This document shows positions 1-12,652 of a stretch of 64,000 bases of DNA, in pieces (the first letter of the stretch is position 1; each line of letters begins with the position of its first letter). Origin of the DNA: JAATFS01 sp037145635 (lineage in GTDB: Bacteria; Pseudomonadota; Gammaproteobacteria; Xanthomonadales; Xanthomonadaceae); contig JBBCXB010000002.1 in assembly GCA_037145635.1 (NCBI GenBank), positions 516,878-580,877 on the forward strand, given 5' to 3'. Both the position numbers and the translations under genes were made by a program. The notes below the pieces were generated by a model. It searched no databases. It had not been told where the DNA came from and saw nothing but the letters and a program-made list of their open reading frames with translations.

Positions 1-945
1 GAAGGCGGTGGCGGCGGTGGAGCCGATGCCCGAGGCCAGCCCGCAGTAGCTGGTGTTGTCCAGCAGGATCACCGCGACGTCGGCGGCGGTGCTGTTGCGG
101 CTGGTGTGGATGCTGTCCATGTAGCCGTCGCTGGTGCCGCGGAACCGCGACAGGTCGGTGCTGAAGTCGCCCGACTCGGTGTAGCTGGTGGTCTCGTAGC
201 CGGCCAGCTGCAGGGTGATGCCGACGTTGCTGTTGGTATAGCCCTGGTTGGCCTCGGCCACCGCCAGCTGCACCAGCGACTGCATGTTGCCGCCATAGGC
301 GGTCACCGCCTTGTTGGTCGCCACCACCAGCACGCGGATGGTGGCCGGCGACCCGGACGAGGCGGCGGCCGCGCTCACGCGGCCATCGCCGGCCGCCGGC
401 ATCGCGATGGTGGGCAGCACGTTGTAGTCGGACGGGTGGTCCGGCGGCAGGCGGCTTTCGTCGACCTCCACCAGCACGTGGCGGCCGTTGGCGAGCGGGC
501 GCAGGCGATAGAGCTTGCCGGCGCGGCGAATGGTGCCGGTGACGGTGTCGCCGCTGCGAACCAGGATCGCCGAGTTCAACGGGTCGACGCCGGACAGGGT
601 GCGCGCGCGGGTGCCGGCGGCGGTGCCCAGGTTGCCGTACCAGACGCTGTCGCCGCCCTCCAGGGTCTCCACCTTGGCCTGGGTCGCGGTGAGGGTCTGG
701 CCATCGAGCGCGAACTCCAGCAGCTTCTCGCCCGGCGCCACGGCGCTGGCGTCGAGCGCCACCACCTGCACCCCGGCGGTCGAGGGCGTGGCCAGGATCC
801 GCGTCAGCGCCGGCTCGGCCGCGGTCGCGCCGGCCCGGCTGACGTAGTTGCTGGCCTGGAACAGCGGCTTGCCGGCGGCCGAGGCCGATCCGGCCAGGCA
901 CAATGCGATGACACCCACAGCGTTGCACATCGACTTCGACTTCAT
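1..945 (-). CDS. Secreted M12-like zinc metalloprotease, N-terminal part (cut by window edge)
   Basis: The reading frame is open from an ATG at 945 to the window edge, 315 codons, with a GGAGAG ribosome site just upstream. Residues 1 to about 24 form a signal peptide ending in SASA. A prodomain-like stretch follows, and from about residue 210 there is a reprolysin-type metalloprotease fold (TIRVLVVATNKAV, then a mixed alpha/beta core ending STAATAF). It aligns by eye with the complete metalloprotease at 42737-44905. The zinc-binding HExxHxxGxxH should lie just past the left edge and cannot be checked here. The likely role is an exported peptidase related to peptidyl-Asp metalloendopeptidases of Lysobacter-type bacteria. 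The family call is fairly firm; the specificity is unknown. Confidence 0.75.
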   Translation of the reverse strand, partial: MKSKSMCNAVGVIALCLAGSASAAGKPLFQASNYVSRAGATAAEPALTRILATPSTAGVQVVALDASAVAPGEKLLEFALDGQTLTATQAKVETLEGGDSVWYGNLGTAAGTRARTLSGVDPLNSAILVRSGDTVTGTIRRAGKLYRLRPLANGRHVLVEVDESRLPPDHPSDYNVLPTIAMPAAGDGRVSAAAASSGSPATIRVLVVATNKAVTAYGGNMQSLVQLAVAEANQGYTNSNVGITLQLAGYETTSYTESGDFSTDLSRFRGTSDGYMDSIHTSRNSTAADVAVILLDNTSYCGLASGIGSTAATAF

Positions 946-1185
946 GTCGTCTCTCCTGAGCGTTGATGAGTTGGTGCGCGTCCCCGCCCCTGCCGGGACC
1001 GCCATAGGTGGCGCGATCGGCGCCGGAAAGCAAGCCGTCGTCGAAGCGGTATGCCGAAGTGTGACCGGGGCCGGCCGTGCGGCGCCGATTGCATCATTCA
1101 ATCGCAAAGCTGAGGCGTTCAGACCCTAACGGCCGGCGGCCCCGGGACGACCGCCGGAAGCGTCCCGGCGGGCCCGCTGCCCGCG

Positions 1186-2019
1186 TCAGCCGGCCTGTTC
1201 CAGCAGGCTCGCCAGCTCGTCCTCGTCGAACCCGGCCAGCAGGCGCGCCTCGCGGTTGAACGGGCCGTGCAGATAGCCGCCGGCGTACTCGGCCAGCAGT
1301 TCGCGGAAGCGCGCGCGCGGTTCGACCCCGGCGCGTTCGCAGTACCAGCGGTACCAGCGCGAACCGGCGGCGACGTGCGCCACCTCCTCGCGCAGGATGA
1401 GCTCGAGGATCTCGACGGTGGCCGGGTCGCCGAGCGCGCGCAGCTTGACGATCATGCCCGGGGTCACGTCGAGCCCGCGCGCCTCCAGCACGCGCGGCAC
1501 CAGCGCCATTCGCGCCAGGCCGTCGTGCGCGGTCTTCTCGCACATCTCCCAGAGCCCGTTGTGCGCGTCGAAGTCGCCGTAGGCGTGGCCGAGCGCGTGC
1601 AGCCGTTCGCGCAGCAGCGTGAAGTGGCGCGACTCGTCGTGGGCCACCGCCACCCAGTCGGCATAGAAGCCCGCGGGCAGCCCGCGGAAGCGGTAGACCG
1701 CGTCCCAGGCCAGGTCGATCGCATTGAGCTCGATGTGCGCGATGGCGTGGATGAAGGCGGCGCGCCCCTCGGCACTGCCCAGCCCGCGCCGCGGCAGCGC
1801 GCGCGGATGCACCAGCCGCGGCCGCTCGGGACGGCCGGGCATACCGATCGGCCGCGGCTCGGGCGCCTGCTCCGGCACCCGCAGCCGGCCGGCCGCAAAC
1901 GCGGCGGCATGCGCCTGGGTCAGCGCGACCTTGTCGGCCGGATCGGCCGCGGCCAGGCATTGCCGCGCGGCCTCGAACAGGCTGCCGGCGGGCGCGTCCG
2001 CCGCCGCGGTCGCCTCCAT
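1186..2019 (-). CDS. DUF455 ferritin-like domain protein
   Basis: This 277-residue protein has helices carrying carboxylate and histidine pairs typical of ferritin-like di-iron proteins. They include HIELNAID near residues 95-102, HDESRHF near 127-133, and REEVAH near 210. This matches the DUF455 family, whose function is not established. It starts 10 bases after the purF stop and is probably the last gene of the folC-cvpA-purF transcription unit. The start is the first ATG after purF. Any oxidase or hydroxylase activity is inference from the metal ligands. Confidence 0.8.
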   Translation of the reverse strand: MEATAAADAPAGSLFEAARQCLAAADPADKVALTQAHAAAFAAGRLRVPEQAPEPRPIGMPGRPERPRLVHPRALPRRGLGSAEGRAAFIHAIAHIELNAIDLAWDAVYRFRGLPAGFYADWVAVAHDESRHFTLLRERLHALGHAYGDFDAHNGLWEMCEKTAHDGLARMALVPRVLEARGLDVTPGMIVKLRALGDPATVEILELILREEVAHVAAGSRWYRWYCERAGVEPRARFRELLAEYAGGYLHGPFNREARLLAGFDEDELASLLEQAG

Positions 2020-2029
2020 CGCCGCGCCC

Positions 2030-3496
<1,467 letters not shown>

Positions 3497-3526
3497 GGTG
3501 CGCGTTCTCCGCTGCGGCCGGGGCCG

Positions 3527-4264
3527 CTACTGTGAAGGTGGCCGTGCCTGGCCTTGGGACTCGACCCGGGCCGGGTCGCGTTCTCCGCCGCGGACCTGCG
3601 CCGGATCGATGTTGGCGGGCAGCGCCTGCGCCGGATCACGCCCGTCGCCGGCCGCCTGGCCCGCCGGTTGGCCCAGGGCGCGGCTCACCGTGTCCTTCAG
3701 GCCGGACCCGGACAGTGCCCCGCCCAGGCCGCCATTATCGCCTGCGAGCGGCAGCTTGCCCAAATCCATCGCCGGCAGTTTGTCCAAGTTCATGTCCGGG
3801 ACGCGCCAGTTGGGCAGCTGTGCGCGCATCCAGCCCGCGCCCGGCTGCAGTACCGGCAGCAGCAGCGACTGTCGCCACGCCGGCTCGCCGGTGAGCGGGG
3901 TGAAGCTCATCAGCAGTACCAGCACGCAGGCGAGGACGCCGCCGCGCACCACGCCCAGGCCGAAGCCCAGGGTGCGGTCCATGCCGCCCAGGCGCACCGC
4001 GTCCACGCCGGCGCGCACCACCATGCCCAGCACCGCCACGCTGACCAGCACGCCGACGAACACCATCGCGTAGCCGCCGAAATACTGGGTGGCGGTGGGC
4101 GCGCGGCCGTCGGCCAGCCAGGTCGCGGCCGGGCCGCCGAACTGGAACGTCGCCCAGCCCGCCAGCAGCCACGACAGCGTGCCCACCACGATTCCCACGA
4201 ACCCGCGCAACAGTCCCAGCAGGGCCGAGACCAGGATGACCGCGCCGAGCACCAGGTCGATCAC
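3527..4264 (-). CDS. cvpA: CvpA family membrane protein
   Basis: CvpA is an inner-membrane protein linked to colicin V production and envelope robustness, and is usually found upstream of purF as here. The GTG at 4264 is chosen because VIDLVLGAVILVSALLGL is the usual CvpA opening, and the frame upstream is low-quality sequence. This gives 245 residues. Four hydrophobic segments fill roughly the first 130 residues. The C-terminal tail of about 110 residues is longer than in E. coli and rich in Pro, Gly, Asp and Gln. It is probably disordered and its role is unknown. Confidence 0.9.
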   Translation of the reverse strand: MIDLVLGAVILVSALLGLLRGFVGIVVGTLSWLLAGWATFQFGGPAATWLADGRAPTATQYFGGYAMVFVGVLVSVAVLGMVVRAGVDAVRLGGMDRTLGFGLGVVRGGVLACVLVLLMSFTPLTGEPAWRQSLLLPVLQPGAGWMRAQLPNWRVPDMNLDKLPAMDLGKLPLAGDNGGLGGALSGSGLKDTVSRALGQPAGQAAGDGRDPAQALPANIDPAQVRGGERDPARVESQGQARPPSQ

Positions 4265-4328
4265 GCCACACGCTCCGGCGCCCGGCGCATCGGGGCCGGC
4301 GCGGCCTCTCCAGGGCGGGAGCGACCCA

Positions 4329-5354
4329 TCAGGGGTGCGGACGCACCATGCCGGACACGCCCACCTTCGAGGCGACCTGCGCCTTGAGCTGCTCGGCGTC
4401 GGCACGGTTGGCGACCGGCCCGACGCGCACGCGGTTGAGCGCGCCCTTGTCGGTGCGGACCTGTTCGACGAAGGCGCTGAAGCCGGCCGCGCGCACCTTG
4501 TCGCGCAGCGCGTTGGCGTCCTCGGCGCGGGCGAACGCCCCCAGCTGCACCGCGAAGCCGACGTTGCTGGCCGCCGGCACCGACGGCGCGGTGGGCGCGG
4601 CCGGCTTGGGGGCCTCCGGCTTCGGGGCCGGCTTGGGCGTCTCGGCCTTGGGCGCCGGCGCCGGCGCGGGTACGGCGGCGGCGGGCTTGGGCGCCGCGGC
4701 GACCGGCTTGGCCGGCTCCGGCGGCAGCGCCTCGGTCCGGGCCGGGGCGCTGGCGGCGACCGGGGCGGTCGCGGGCGCGACCGCGGCCGCCGGCTTGGCG
4801 TCGAGCGTGACCACCTGCGCGTTGACGTCGCTGCGCACCTTCACCGCCTGCAGCCGGACCGCCTCGGCCTGGGCCTGGTCGGCATACGGGCCGATGCGCA
4901 CGCGCCAGGCGGGACGGCCGTTGATCTGGGTCTGCTCGCTGAAGCCGGGCAGCTGCGCCTGCTTGAGCCGCGCGATCACCGCTTCCGCATCGGCAGCGCT
5001 GGCATAGGCGCCGAAGTTGACGGCGTAGTTGCCGGCGGCCGCGGACGCGGGCAGCGCCTGCCCGGCCGGGGCCGCGAGGTCGGCGGCATCGGGGTTGTCC
5101 TGCACCGGGGCCGGCGCGGCGGGCTTGCCGCCGTTCATGCCGACCGCACCGCCGGCCGGGGCGTCGCCCGGGGTGACCAGCGGCAGCTCGCGGGTCTCGA
5201 ACTGTCCGTCGGCCGGGGCCTCCGGCGCGGTGATGGGCACGTTGGCGACGCCGCTGTCGGGCGCGGGGCCCTTGACCAGCATCGGCAGGAAGATCACGGC
5301 AAGCGCCACCAGAACGATGGCGCCGATCAGTCGCTGTTTCAGAGCAGTATCCAC
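4329..5354 (-). CDS. SPOR-domain cell-division protein (DedD-like), with two SPOR domains
   Basis: This is a single-pass inner-membrane protein of 341 residues with a hydrophobic anchor at about 9-27 (LIGAIVLVALAVIFLPMLV). The anchor is followed by two copies of the SPOR fold, around 112-190 and 262-341. They are separated by a Pro/Ala/Lys-rich linker. SPOR domains bind denuded septal peptidoglycan. The position between folC and cvpA matches dedD, hence the DedD-like call. E. coli DedD has a single SPOR domain, so the tandem arrangement is notable. A septal role is inferred from the family. Confidence 0.85.
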   Translation of the reverse strand: MDTALKQRLIGAIVLVALAVIFLPMLVKGPAPDSGVANVPITAPEAPADGQFETRELPLVTPGDAPAGGAVGMNGGKPAAPAPVQDNPDAADLAAPAGQALPASAAAGNYAVNFGAYASAADAEAVIARLKQAQLPGFSEQTQINGRPAWRVRIGPYADQAQAEAVRLQAVKVRSDVNAQVVTLDAKPAAAVAPATAPVAASAPARTEALPPEPAKPVAAAPKPAAAVPAPAPAPKAETPKPAPKPEAPKPAAPTAPSVPAASNVGFAVQLGAFARAEDANALRDKVRAAGFSAFVEQVRTDKGALNRVRVGPVANRADAEQLKAQVASKVGVSGMVRPHP

Positions 5355-5418
5355 GGGAGACGGAGGCGGCGAGGCGGAATGCCTGGGCGATTATAGGGCG
5401 GGCGCCGCCGGCCCGCTC

Positions 5419-6681
5419 CTAGCGGCCTGAACGCAGCACCTGCAGGGCATCGGCCACGGTGTGGAACGAGCCGAACACCAGCACGCGCTCGCCGGGGCCG
5501 GCCTCGGCGAGCGCCTGTTCCAGCGCCAGCGCCACCGTCGCGGCGGTGCCGGCCCCGGCCGCCGCGGTGCCCTGCAGGCGCTGCGCCAGCTGCGCGGCGC
5601 TCTGCCCGCGCGGGCCGGCCAGTCCGGCCAGGTGCCAGCGGTCCACCGATCCGGCGAGCGCGGCGACCACGCCGACCGCGTCCTTGTCCGACAGCGCGGC
5701 GTACACCGCGAGCGTGCGCCGCGGCCGCGCGCGCAGCGCCGCCGCCAGCGCGGCCGCGGCCTGCGGGTTGTGGCCGACGTCGACCAGCACCTCCACCTCG
5801 CCCACCCGGAACGGCTGCAGCCGCCCGGGCAGCGTGGCGGCGGCCACGCCCTCGCCCCAGGCGGCGTCGGGCAGCGCCACCGGCAGCGCGCGCAGCGCGG
5901 CGATCGCCGCGGCGGCATTGGCCAGCTGCACCGGCGCGGCCAGGGCCGGCAGCGGCAGCTCGAGGCGCAGGCCGACGTCGCGCCAGCACCAGCGCCCGTC
6001 GTCGAGCGTCTCGTGGAAGAAATCGCTGCCGGCACGCAGCGCGTTGGCGCCCAGCGCATAGGCGCGCCGCAGCACGCTGGACGGCGGGTCGATCTCGCCC
6101 AGCACCACCGGCTTCCAGCCGCGGATGATGCCGGCCTTCTCCGCGCCGATGCGCTCGCGGTCCTCGCCCAGCCATTCGGCATGGTCGATGTCGACGGTGG
6201 TGATTACCGCGACGTCGGCGTCGACCAGGTTGACCGCGTCCAGCCGCCCGCCCAGGCCCACTTCCAGCACCGCCAGGTCCAGCGCCGCCTGCTGGAACAG
6301 CCACAGCGCCGCCAGCGTGCCGTACTCGAAGTAGGTCAGTGCGGTGTCGCCGCGCGCGCGCTCGACCCGTTCGAACGCGGCCACCAGGCCGGCGTCGTCG
6401 ACCTCCTCGCCGTCGATGCGCACGCGCTCGTTGTAGCGCAGCAGGTGCGGCGAGGTGTAGGCGCCCACCCGCCAGCCGGCCGCGCGCCCGATCGCCTCGA
6501 TGAAGGCGACAGTGGACCCCTTGCCGTTGGTGCCGCCGACGACGATCACGTGCCGGGCCGGCGCCGCCAGGTCCAGGCGCGCGGCCACCTCGCGCACGCG
6601 CTCCAGCCCCATCGCGATGGCCTGCGGATGCTGCTGCTCGATGTAGGCCAGCCAGTGCTCGAGTGAGTCGGTCTGCGTCAT
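5419..6681 (-). CDS. folC: Bifunctional folylpolyglutamate synthase/dihydrofolate synthase
   Basis: FolC adds glutamate to dihydropteroate and to tetrahydrofolates in the cytoplasm. The protein is 420 residues, normal for the family. It has the ATP-binding loop GTNGKGS at residues 50-56, then YTSPHLLRYNERVRIDG, typical Mur-ligase-fold sequence, and DVGHNPQA near residue 280. The ATG at 6681 overlaps the TGA of the preceding small gene as ATGA, which suggests translational coupling. It is followed by the SPOR gene after about 65 bases. Confidence 0.95.
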   Translation of the reverse strand: MTQTDSLEHWLAYIEQQHPQAIAMGLERVREVAARLDLAAPARHVIVVGGTNGKGSTVAFIEAIGRAAGWRVGAYTSPHLLRYNERVRIDGEEVDDAGLVAAFERVERARGDTALTYFEYGTLAALWLFQQAALDLAVLEVGLGGRLDAVNLVDADVAVITTVDIDHAEWLGEDRERIGAEKAGIIRGWKPVVLGEIDPPSSVLRRAYALGANALRAGSDFFHETLDDGRWCWRDVGLRLELPLPALAAPVQLANAAAAIAALRALPVALPDAAWGEGVAAATLPGRLQPFRVGEVEVLVDVGHNPQAAAALAAALRARPRRTLAVYAALSDKDAVGVVAALAGSVDRWHLAGLAGPRGQSAAQLAQRLQGTAAAGAGTAATVALALEQALAEAGPGERVLVFGSFHTVADALQVLRSGR

Positions 6682-7253
6682 GGGAGGGGGTCCACTTGGA
6701 GGGTTTGCACGGTCTGGCCCCGACGCGGGCGCCGGCCGGTCAGGGTCGCGCGCACGGCCTGGTCGGGAAGGCGCTGAAGGGTGGCCGCGTCGATGCACCG
6801 AGCGCGTTGCGGCGGCGAGACCAGCGGACCGCCGCTCAGGCGATGGCGGCAGCTGCGGCGGCCGCCATGCCCGGTGCGCCTCGGCGCCTGCTGCCGGTCG
6901 GCCTGCCCGAACAGGCGGGTGAGCCTCCACGGCAGCGCCGGCCTCAGCACCCTCCAGGCCAGGAAGCCGAACCGCGCCGGCCTCGGCCACAGCGACCCAC
7001 GCAGGCGCCGCGGGCCGCTGCGGAGCGCCTCCCGCCGGCGGTGGCGATGGGCGTGGTGCAGGAGCGCGAGGGTCTGAACCACGCCCAGCGCCAGGAATCC
7101 GAGCAGTGGCGCGCCCCTGCCGGGACCGGGCGCGGGGATGGAGCCGAGCTGCATCCCCAGCACCGCCAGGGCCAGCCAGGCCAGCATGGCCGCCGCGAGC
7201 AGCCGGCCCGCGCGCTGATGGGGGCGGCGCTGGGGCGCGGTCGCCTGCTGCAT
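6678..7253 (-). CDS. Hypothetical small membrane protein upstream of folC
   Basis: This 191-residue frame starts 11 bases after the histidine phosphatase stop and ends in an ATGA overlap with folC. Such tight packing supports a real gene. Residues about 18-40 (LLAAAMLAWLALAVLGMQLG) and 50-65 form hydrophobic segments. The rest is very Arg-rich and basic, with no family recognised. The start ATG has only a weak ribosome site, so coupling to the upstream gene is likely. Its composition is close to that of spurious frames in this GC-rich genome, so confidence is moderate. Confidence 0.55.
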   Translation of the reverse strand: MQQATAPQRRPHQRAGRLLAAAMLAWLALAVLGMQLGSIPAPGPGRGAPLLGFLALGVVQTLALLHHAHRHRRREALRSGPRRLRGSLWPRPARFGFLAWRVLRPALPWRLTRLFGQADRQQAPRRTGHGGRRSCRHRLSGGPLVSPPQRARCIDAATLQRLPDQAVRATLTGRRPRRGQTVQTLQVDPLP

Positions 7254-7264
7254 CGCGCGCCCTG

Positions 7265-7909
7265 CTACAGCGCCCGGTGCTTGGCTTCGCCGAAGAACGG
7301 CGTGTGGTGCGCGCAGTCGTTCAGGCGCACCACCTCGAGATGATCGACGTCGTCGCCTTCGAGCAGGTTGAGCGTGGTCGGCGCCTGGCGGAAGGTCCAC
7401 AGCCGCGACAGCGGCAGGCCGAGCACCCTGCACAGGATCACCCGGTTGACCGCGTCGTGCGCCACCACCAGCAGGGTATCGTCCGGGCCCAGGCCTTCGC
7501 CGGCGCGCGCCAGGCCGCGCCAGCTGCGGTCGAGCACCTGGCGCAGCGACTCGCCGCCGGGCATCAGCACGGTATCGGGCTCGTCGCGCCAGGCGCGCAG
7601 GCGCGCCGGGTCCTTGTCGTGGATCTCGCTGGCGAGCAGGCCTTCCCATTCGCCATGCGCGATCTCCTGGAGGTCGGCGTCGGTCTGCAGCAACGCCGCG
7701 CGGGCGGGGCCGAGCGCATGCCGCGCGGTCGCCTGGGCGCGCGCCAGCGGCGACGCCACCGCGCGGGCGATGTCCACGCCTTCCAGGCGCTTGCCCAGCG
7801 CCTGGGCCTGGCCCTCGCCGACCGGCGAAAGCGGGATGTCGATCTGGCCCTGATAGCGGCCTTCGGCGTTCCACGGGGTCTCGCCGTGGCGGGCAAGCAG
7901 GATGCGCAT
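7265..7909 (-). CDS. Histidine phosphatase family protein (phosphoglycerate mutase-like)
   Basis: This 214-residue cytoplasmic protein opens with MRILLARHGETPWNAEGR, the RHG motif whose His is phosphorylated in catalysis. The second catalytic His lies in VVAHDAVNR near residue 157. GpmB and CobC-type phosphatases have the same layout, and the sequence alone does not identify the substrate. It is the first gene of the minus-strand unit leading to folC and purF. Confidence 0.9.
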   Translation of the reverse strand: MRILLARHGETPWNAEGRYQGQIDIPLSPVGEGQAQALGKRLEGVDIARAVASPLARAQATARHALGPARAALLQTDADLQEIAHGEWEGLLASEIHDKDPARLRAWRDEPDTVLMPGGESLRQVLDRSWRGLARAGEGLGPDDTLLVVAHDAVNRVILCRVLGLPLSRLWTFRQAPTTLNLLEGDDVDHLEVVRLNDCAHHTPFFGEAKHRAL

Positions 7910-8021
7910 GCTGCGGGGGTTCCTTGGGGGAGGAGGAGCCGCGCGGCGAAGCGAGGCGGAGCGGCATCATAACCGCTCCTTCACGCCGCGGGCCGCCCCG
8001 TCCCCCGCCGCAGCGGGGCCT

Positions 8022-8036
8022 CGCGACGGCGTCGCG
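8022..8036. terminator. Short GC-rich inverted repeat downstream of the S46 peptidase
   Basis: CGCGAC...GTCGCG around a three-base loop lies 34 bases beyond the S46 peptidase stop. A further imperfect GC hairpin occupies about 8044-8065, immediately after that stop. There is no U tract, so these are candidate non-canonical terminators or mRNA 3' ends. Confidence 0.35.
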
Positions 8037-8069
8037 GCGCCCGCGTGCGGCCGGTGCCGCGCGCAGGGC

Positions 8070-10229
<2,160 letters not shown>

Positions 10230-10309
10230 CGGGCGGTCCCTCTGGATGGAACGTTAGAGTGTAACGCCCACATCCTGCGCTGCCGCCCCTGACCCATGGC
10301 ACGTGCGCC

Positions 10310-10325
10310 GCCCGGCCGGCCGGGC
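10310..10325. terminator. Perfect GC palindrome after the phospholipase C gene
   Basis: GCCCGGCCGGCCGGGC is a perfect 16-base palindrome about 11 bases past the phospholipase stop. It lies between that stop and the S46 start. No U tract follows. It may act as a non-canonical terminator or an mRNA stabiliser. Confidence 0.35.
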
Positions 10326-10336
10326 CCTGCGCCGGC

Positions 10337-12445
10337 TCAGTCGCGCGGCCCGCGGCCGAAGGCCGGATCGCTGCGGCTGGGCCGGCCGGTCTCCACGTGG
10401 CCGGCCAGGCGCCGCCGGAACGCGGCGCCCGGCTGCTCCAGCACCAGGTCGTACCAGTGGTCGCTGGCGGACGGATCGTGGTGCAGCTCCTGCGTCTGCC
10501 CGGGCGCCAGCGTCAGCTGTCGCGGCGCCGGATCGGCATAGTCGAGCGCACGCAGCTGCAGGACGCACGGCCGCTGCCCGCGATTGCCGATGCGCAGCCG
10601 CAGCTGCCCGTCCTCGCAGTGCGCCTGCAGCCAGGGCCGCGCACCGTCGCCGCGCTCGGCCGCGGCGTCGCCGGCGCATTCGCGCAGGAAACCGTTCGGG
10701 CCATGCAGCGCCAGCGCGTAGGCACCGTCGGCGGTTAGCCCGTACGGCACCTCGTGCAGGGTCGCACCGGGCGACACCGTGTAGTACCAGGGGCCGGCGC
10801 CGCCGCCGGCGGCGTAGACGTTGAACACCGCCGCGGCGCGGCCGGCGTTGACCAGTTGCAGCCGCAGCCTGCCGGTCTCGGGGTCCACCTCGGCGTGCGC
10901 GTGCAGGTCGTAGGGCAGCGCGCGCGCCGGGCGCTGGCCAGGCTCCTGGCGGGCCCGCGGCGCGGCCGCCGGCGCCTGCGGCAGCGGCAGGCCGGCCAGG
11001 CGCGCCATGCGGGCGCGGTAGTCGTCCACCGGCGGCAGTGCCGACAGGGCCGCGGTCTCGGGCGAGGCGAAGTCGAACACGCCGGTCAGGTCGCCGGTGA
11101 CGGCGCGCCGCCACGGGCTGATGTTGGGTTCGGCGACCCCGAAGCGCCGCTCCAGCAGGCGCAGCACCGACGTGTGGTCGAACACTTGCGAATCGACCCA
11201 GCCGCCGCGCGTCCACGGCGACACCACCAGCATCGGCACCCGCACGCCCAGCCCGACCGGCACGCCGGCATGCGCCTCGCCGCGCGGGTCCACGTCGCTG
11301 CGCCCCATGCGCGGGTGCAGCGCCGGCAGCGGCGCGGGCACGTGGTCGAAGAACCCGTCGTTCTCGTCGTAGGTGATGATCAGCGCGGTGCGCGCCCACA
11401 CCTCCGGGTTGGCGGTGAGCGCATCGACCAGGCGCGCCACCAGCGACTCGCCGTAGGCCGGCGGCGCTTCCGGATGCTCGGTGTAGGCGGTGGGCGCAAC
11501 GATCCATGCCACCTGCGGCAGGCGCCCGGCCTGCACGTCGGCGGCGAACGCGGCCACCAGGTGCTGGGCCTCGGTGCGCGGCGCGTTCTCCGCGGTCGAG
11601 CCGTCCACCCAGGCGCGCGCCCGGCGGTAGCGTTCGTCGTCGCGGTCCAGGTTGCGGTAGTGCGCGAAGTAGGCCAGCGAGTTGTCGCCGAAGTTGTCGT
11701 ATTCCTGGTAGACGCGCCAGTCGATTCCGGCCGCCTGCAGCCGCTGCGCGTAGGTGGTCCACGCCATCGCCGCGTAGCCGGGCGCATCGCGCGCCATGTC
11801 CGCGGTCCAGTTGCCGTCGTCGGCGTTGTCCACCGCCTGCCGGCCGGCATCGCCCACGCTCAGCCCACTGGTGCCGGTGAACAGGTACATGCGGTTGGGG
11901 TTGGTTGGCCCGTGCAGCGAGCAGAAGTAGCCGTCGCAGACGGTGAACGCATCGGCCAGCGCATGGTAGTACGGGATGTCCGCGCGGCCGAAGTAGCCCA
12001 TCGTCAACGCGCCCTTGTAGCGCACCCAGGCGTCGTAGGCCTGCCAGCGCGCCGGGTCCTGCCCGGGCGCCGGGTCCTGCCCGGGCGCCGCCTTCCAGGA
12101 GTGGTCCAGGCTCTTGATCAGCGGGGCGCGGGTGGTGCGCGTGTCGAACGCGAACGGCGCCACGCGGGTGCCGTCGGGCCCGGGCTGCTGCCAGACCGGT
12201 GCCCCGTCCGGTAGCCGCAGCGGGCGCGGGTCGTCGAACCCGCGCACGCCGCGCAGGGTGCCGAAGTAGTGGTCGAACGAGCGGTTCTCCTGCATCAGGA
12301 TCACCACGTGCTCGAGGTCGGCCAGGGTACCGCTGCGGCGCGGCGCCGGCAGCGCCAGCGCGCGCGCGATGGAGGGCGGCAGGCTGCCGGCGGCGGCGAG
12401 CGCGGACACGCGCCGGAGAAAGTCCCGTCGGGACCAGGTAGTCAT
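10337..12445 (-). CDS. TAT-exported phosphocholine-type phospholipase C
   Basis: This enzyme hydrolyses phospholipid head groups outside the cytoplasm. The ATG at 12445 gives 702 residues starting MTTWSRRDFLRR, a clear twin-arginine signal. The extra 51 residues encoded upstream are Arg/Gly-rich and unlikely to be real. The phosphoesterase-family signature VVILMQENRSFDHYFGTL follows near residue 50. Metal-site sequence ITYDENDGFFDHV lies near residue 350. The C-terminal 200 residues resemble the two DUF756 domains of Pseudomonas PlcH/PlcN. An 18-base tandem repeat duplicates APGQDP near residue 123. Substrate preference cannot be told from sequence. Confidence 0.92.
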   Translation of the reverse strand: MTTWSRRDFLRRVSALAAAGSLPPSIARALALPAPRRSGTLADLEHVVILMQENRSFDHYFGTLRGVRGFDDPRPLRLPDGAPVWQQPGPDGTRVAPFAFDTRTTRAPLIKSLDHSWKAAPGQDPAPGQDPARWQAYDAWVRYKGALTMGYFGRADIPYYHALADAFTVCDGYFCSLHGPTNPNRMYLFTGTSGLSVGDAGRQAVDNADDGNWTADMARDAPGYAAMAWTTYAQRLQAAGIDWRVYQEYDNFGDNSLAYFAHYRNLDRDDERYRRARAWVDGSTAENAPRTEAQHLVAAFAADVQAGRLPQVAWIVAPTAYTEHPEAPPAYGESLVARLVDALTANPEVWARTALIITYDENDGFFDHVPAPLPALHPRMGRSDVDPRGEAHAGVPVGLGVRVPMLVVSPWTRGGWVDSQVFDHTSVLRLLERRFGVAEPNISPWRRAVTGDLTGVFDFASPETAALSALPPVDDYRARMARLAGLPLPQAPAAAPRARQEPGQRPARALPYDLHAHAEVDPETGRLRLQLVNAGRAAAVFNVYAAGGGAGPWYYTVSPGATLHEVPYGLTADGAYALALHGPNGFLRECAGDAAAERGDGARPWLQAHCEDGQLRLRIGNRGQRPCVLQLRALDYADPAPRQLTLAPGQTQELHHDPSASDHWYDLVLEQPGAAFRRRLAGHVETGRPSRSDPAFGRGPRD
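12051..12086. repeat. 18-bp perfect tandem duplication inside phospholipase C
   Basis: Two adjacent perfect copies of an 18-base unit (12051-12068 and 12069-12086) keep the frame and encode APGQDP twice. They lie in a surface-type segment just after the active-site region. It looks like a recent in-frame slippage event. Confidence 0.8.
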
Positions 12446-12652
12446 CGGAAACGGCACCGGAAGCGGCGGAAGGGGCGCGCGGCCGAGGCCTGCGGCCCGA
12501 CCGGCGGCGCCAGGTATAGCGGCCCGGCAAGACACTTTCGCGACAGCGTGCGACCGCCGGCGCCCCTGGCCTCCGGCGGCCAGCCGCCGGCCTGCCACCG
12601 CTGGCGGCGGGTCCGTGGCGGTTCGCTGCCGTCTGGCCGGCTGCCTGGTGCC

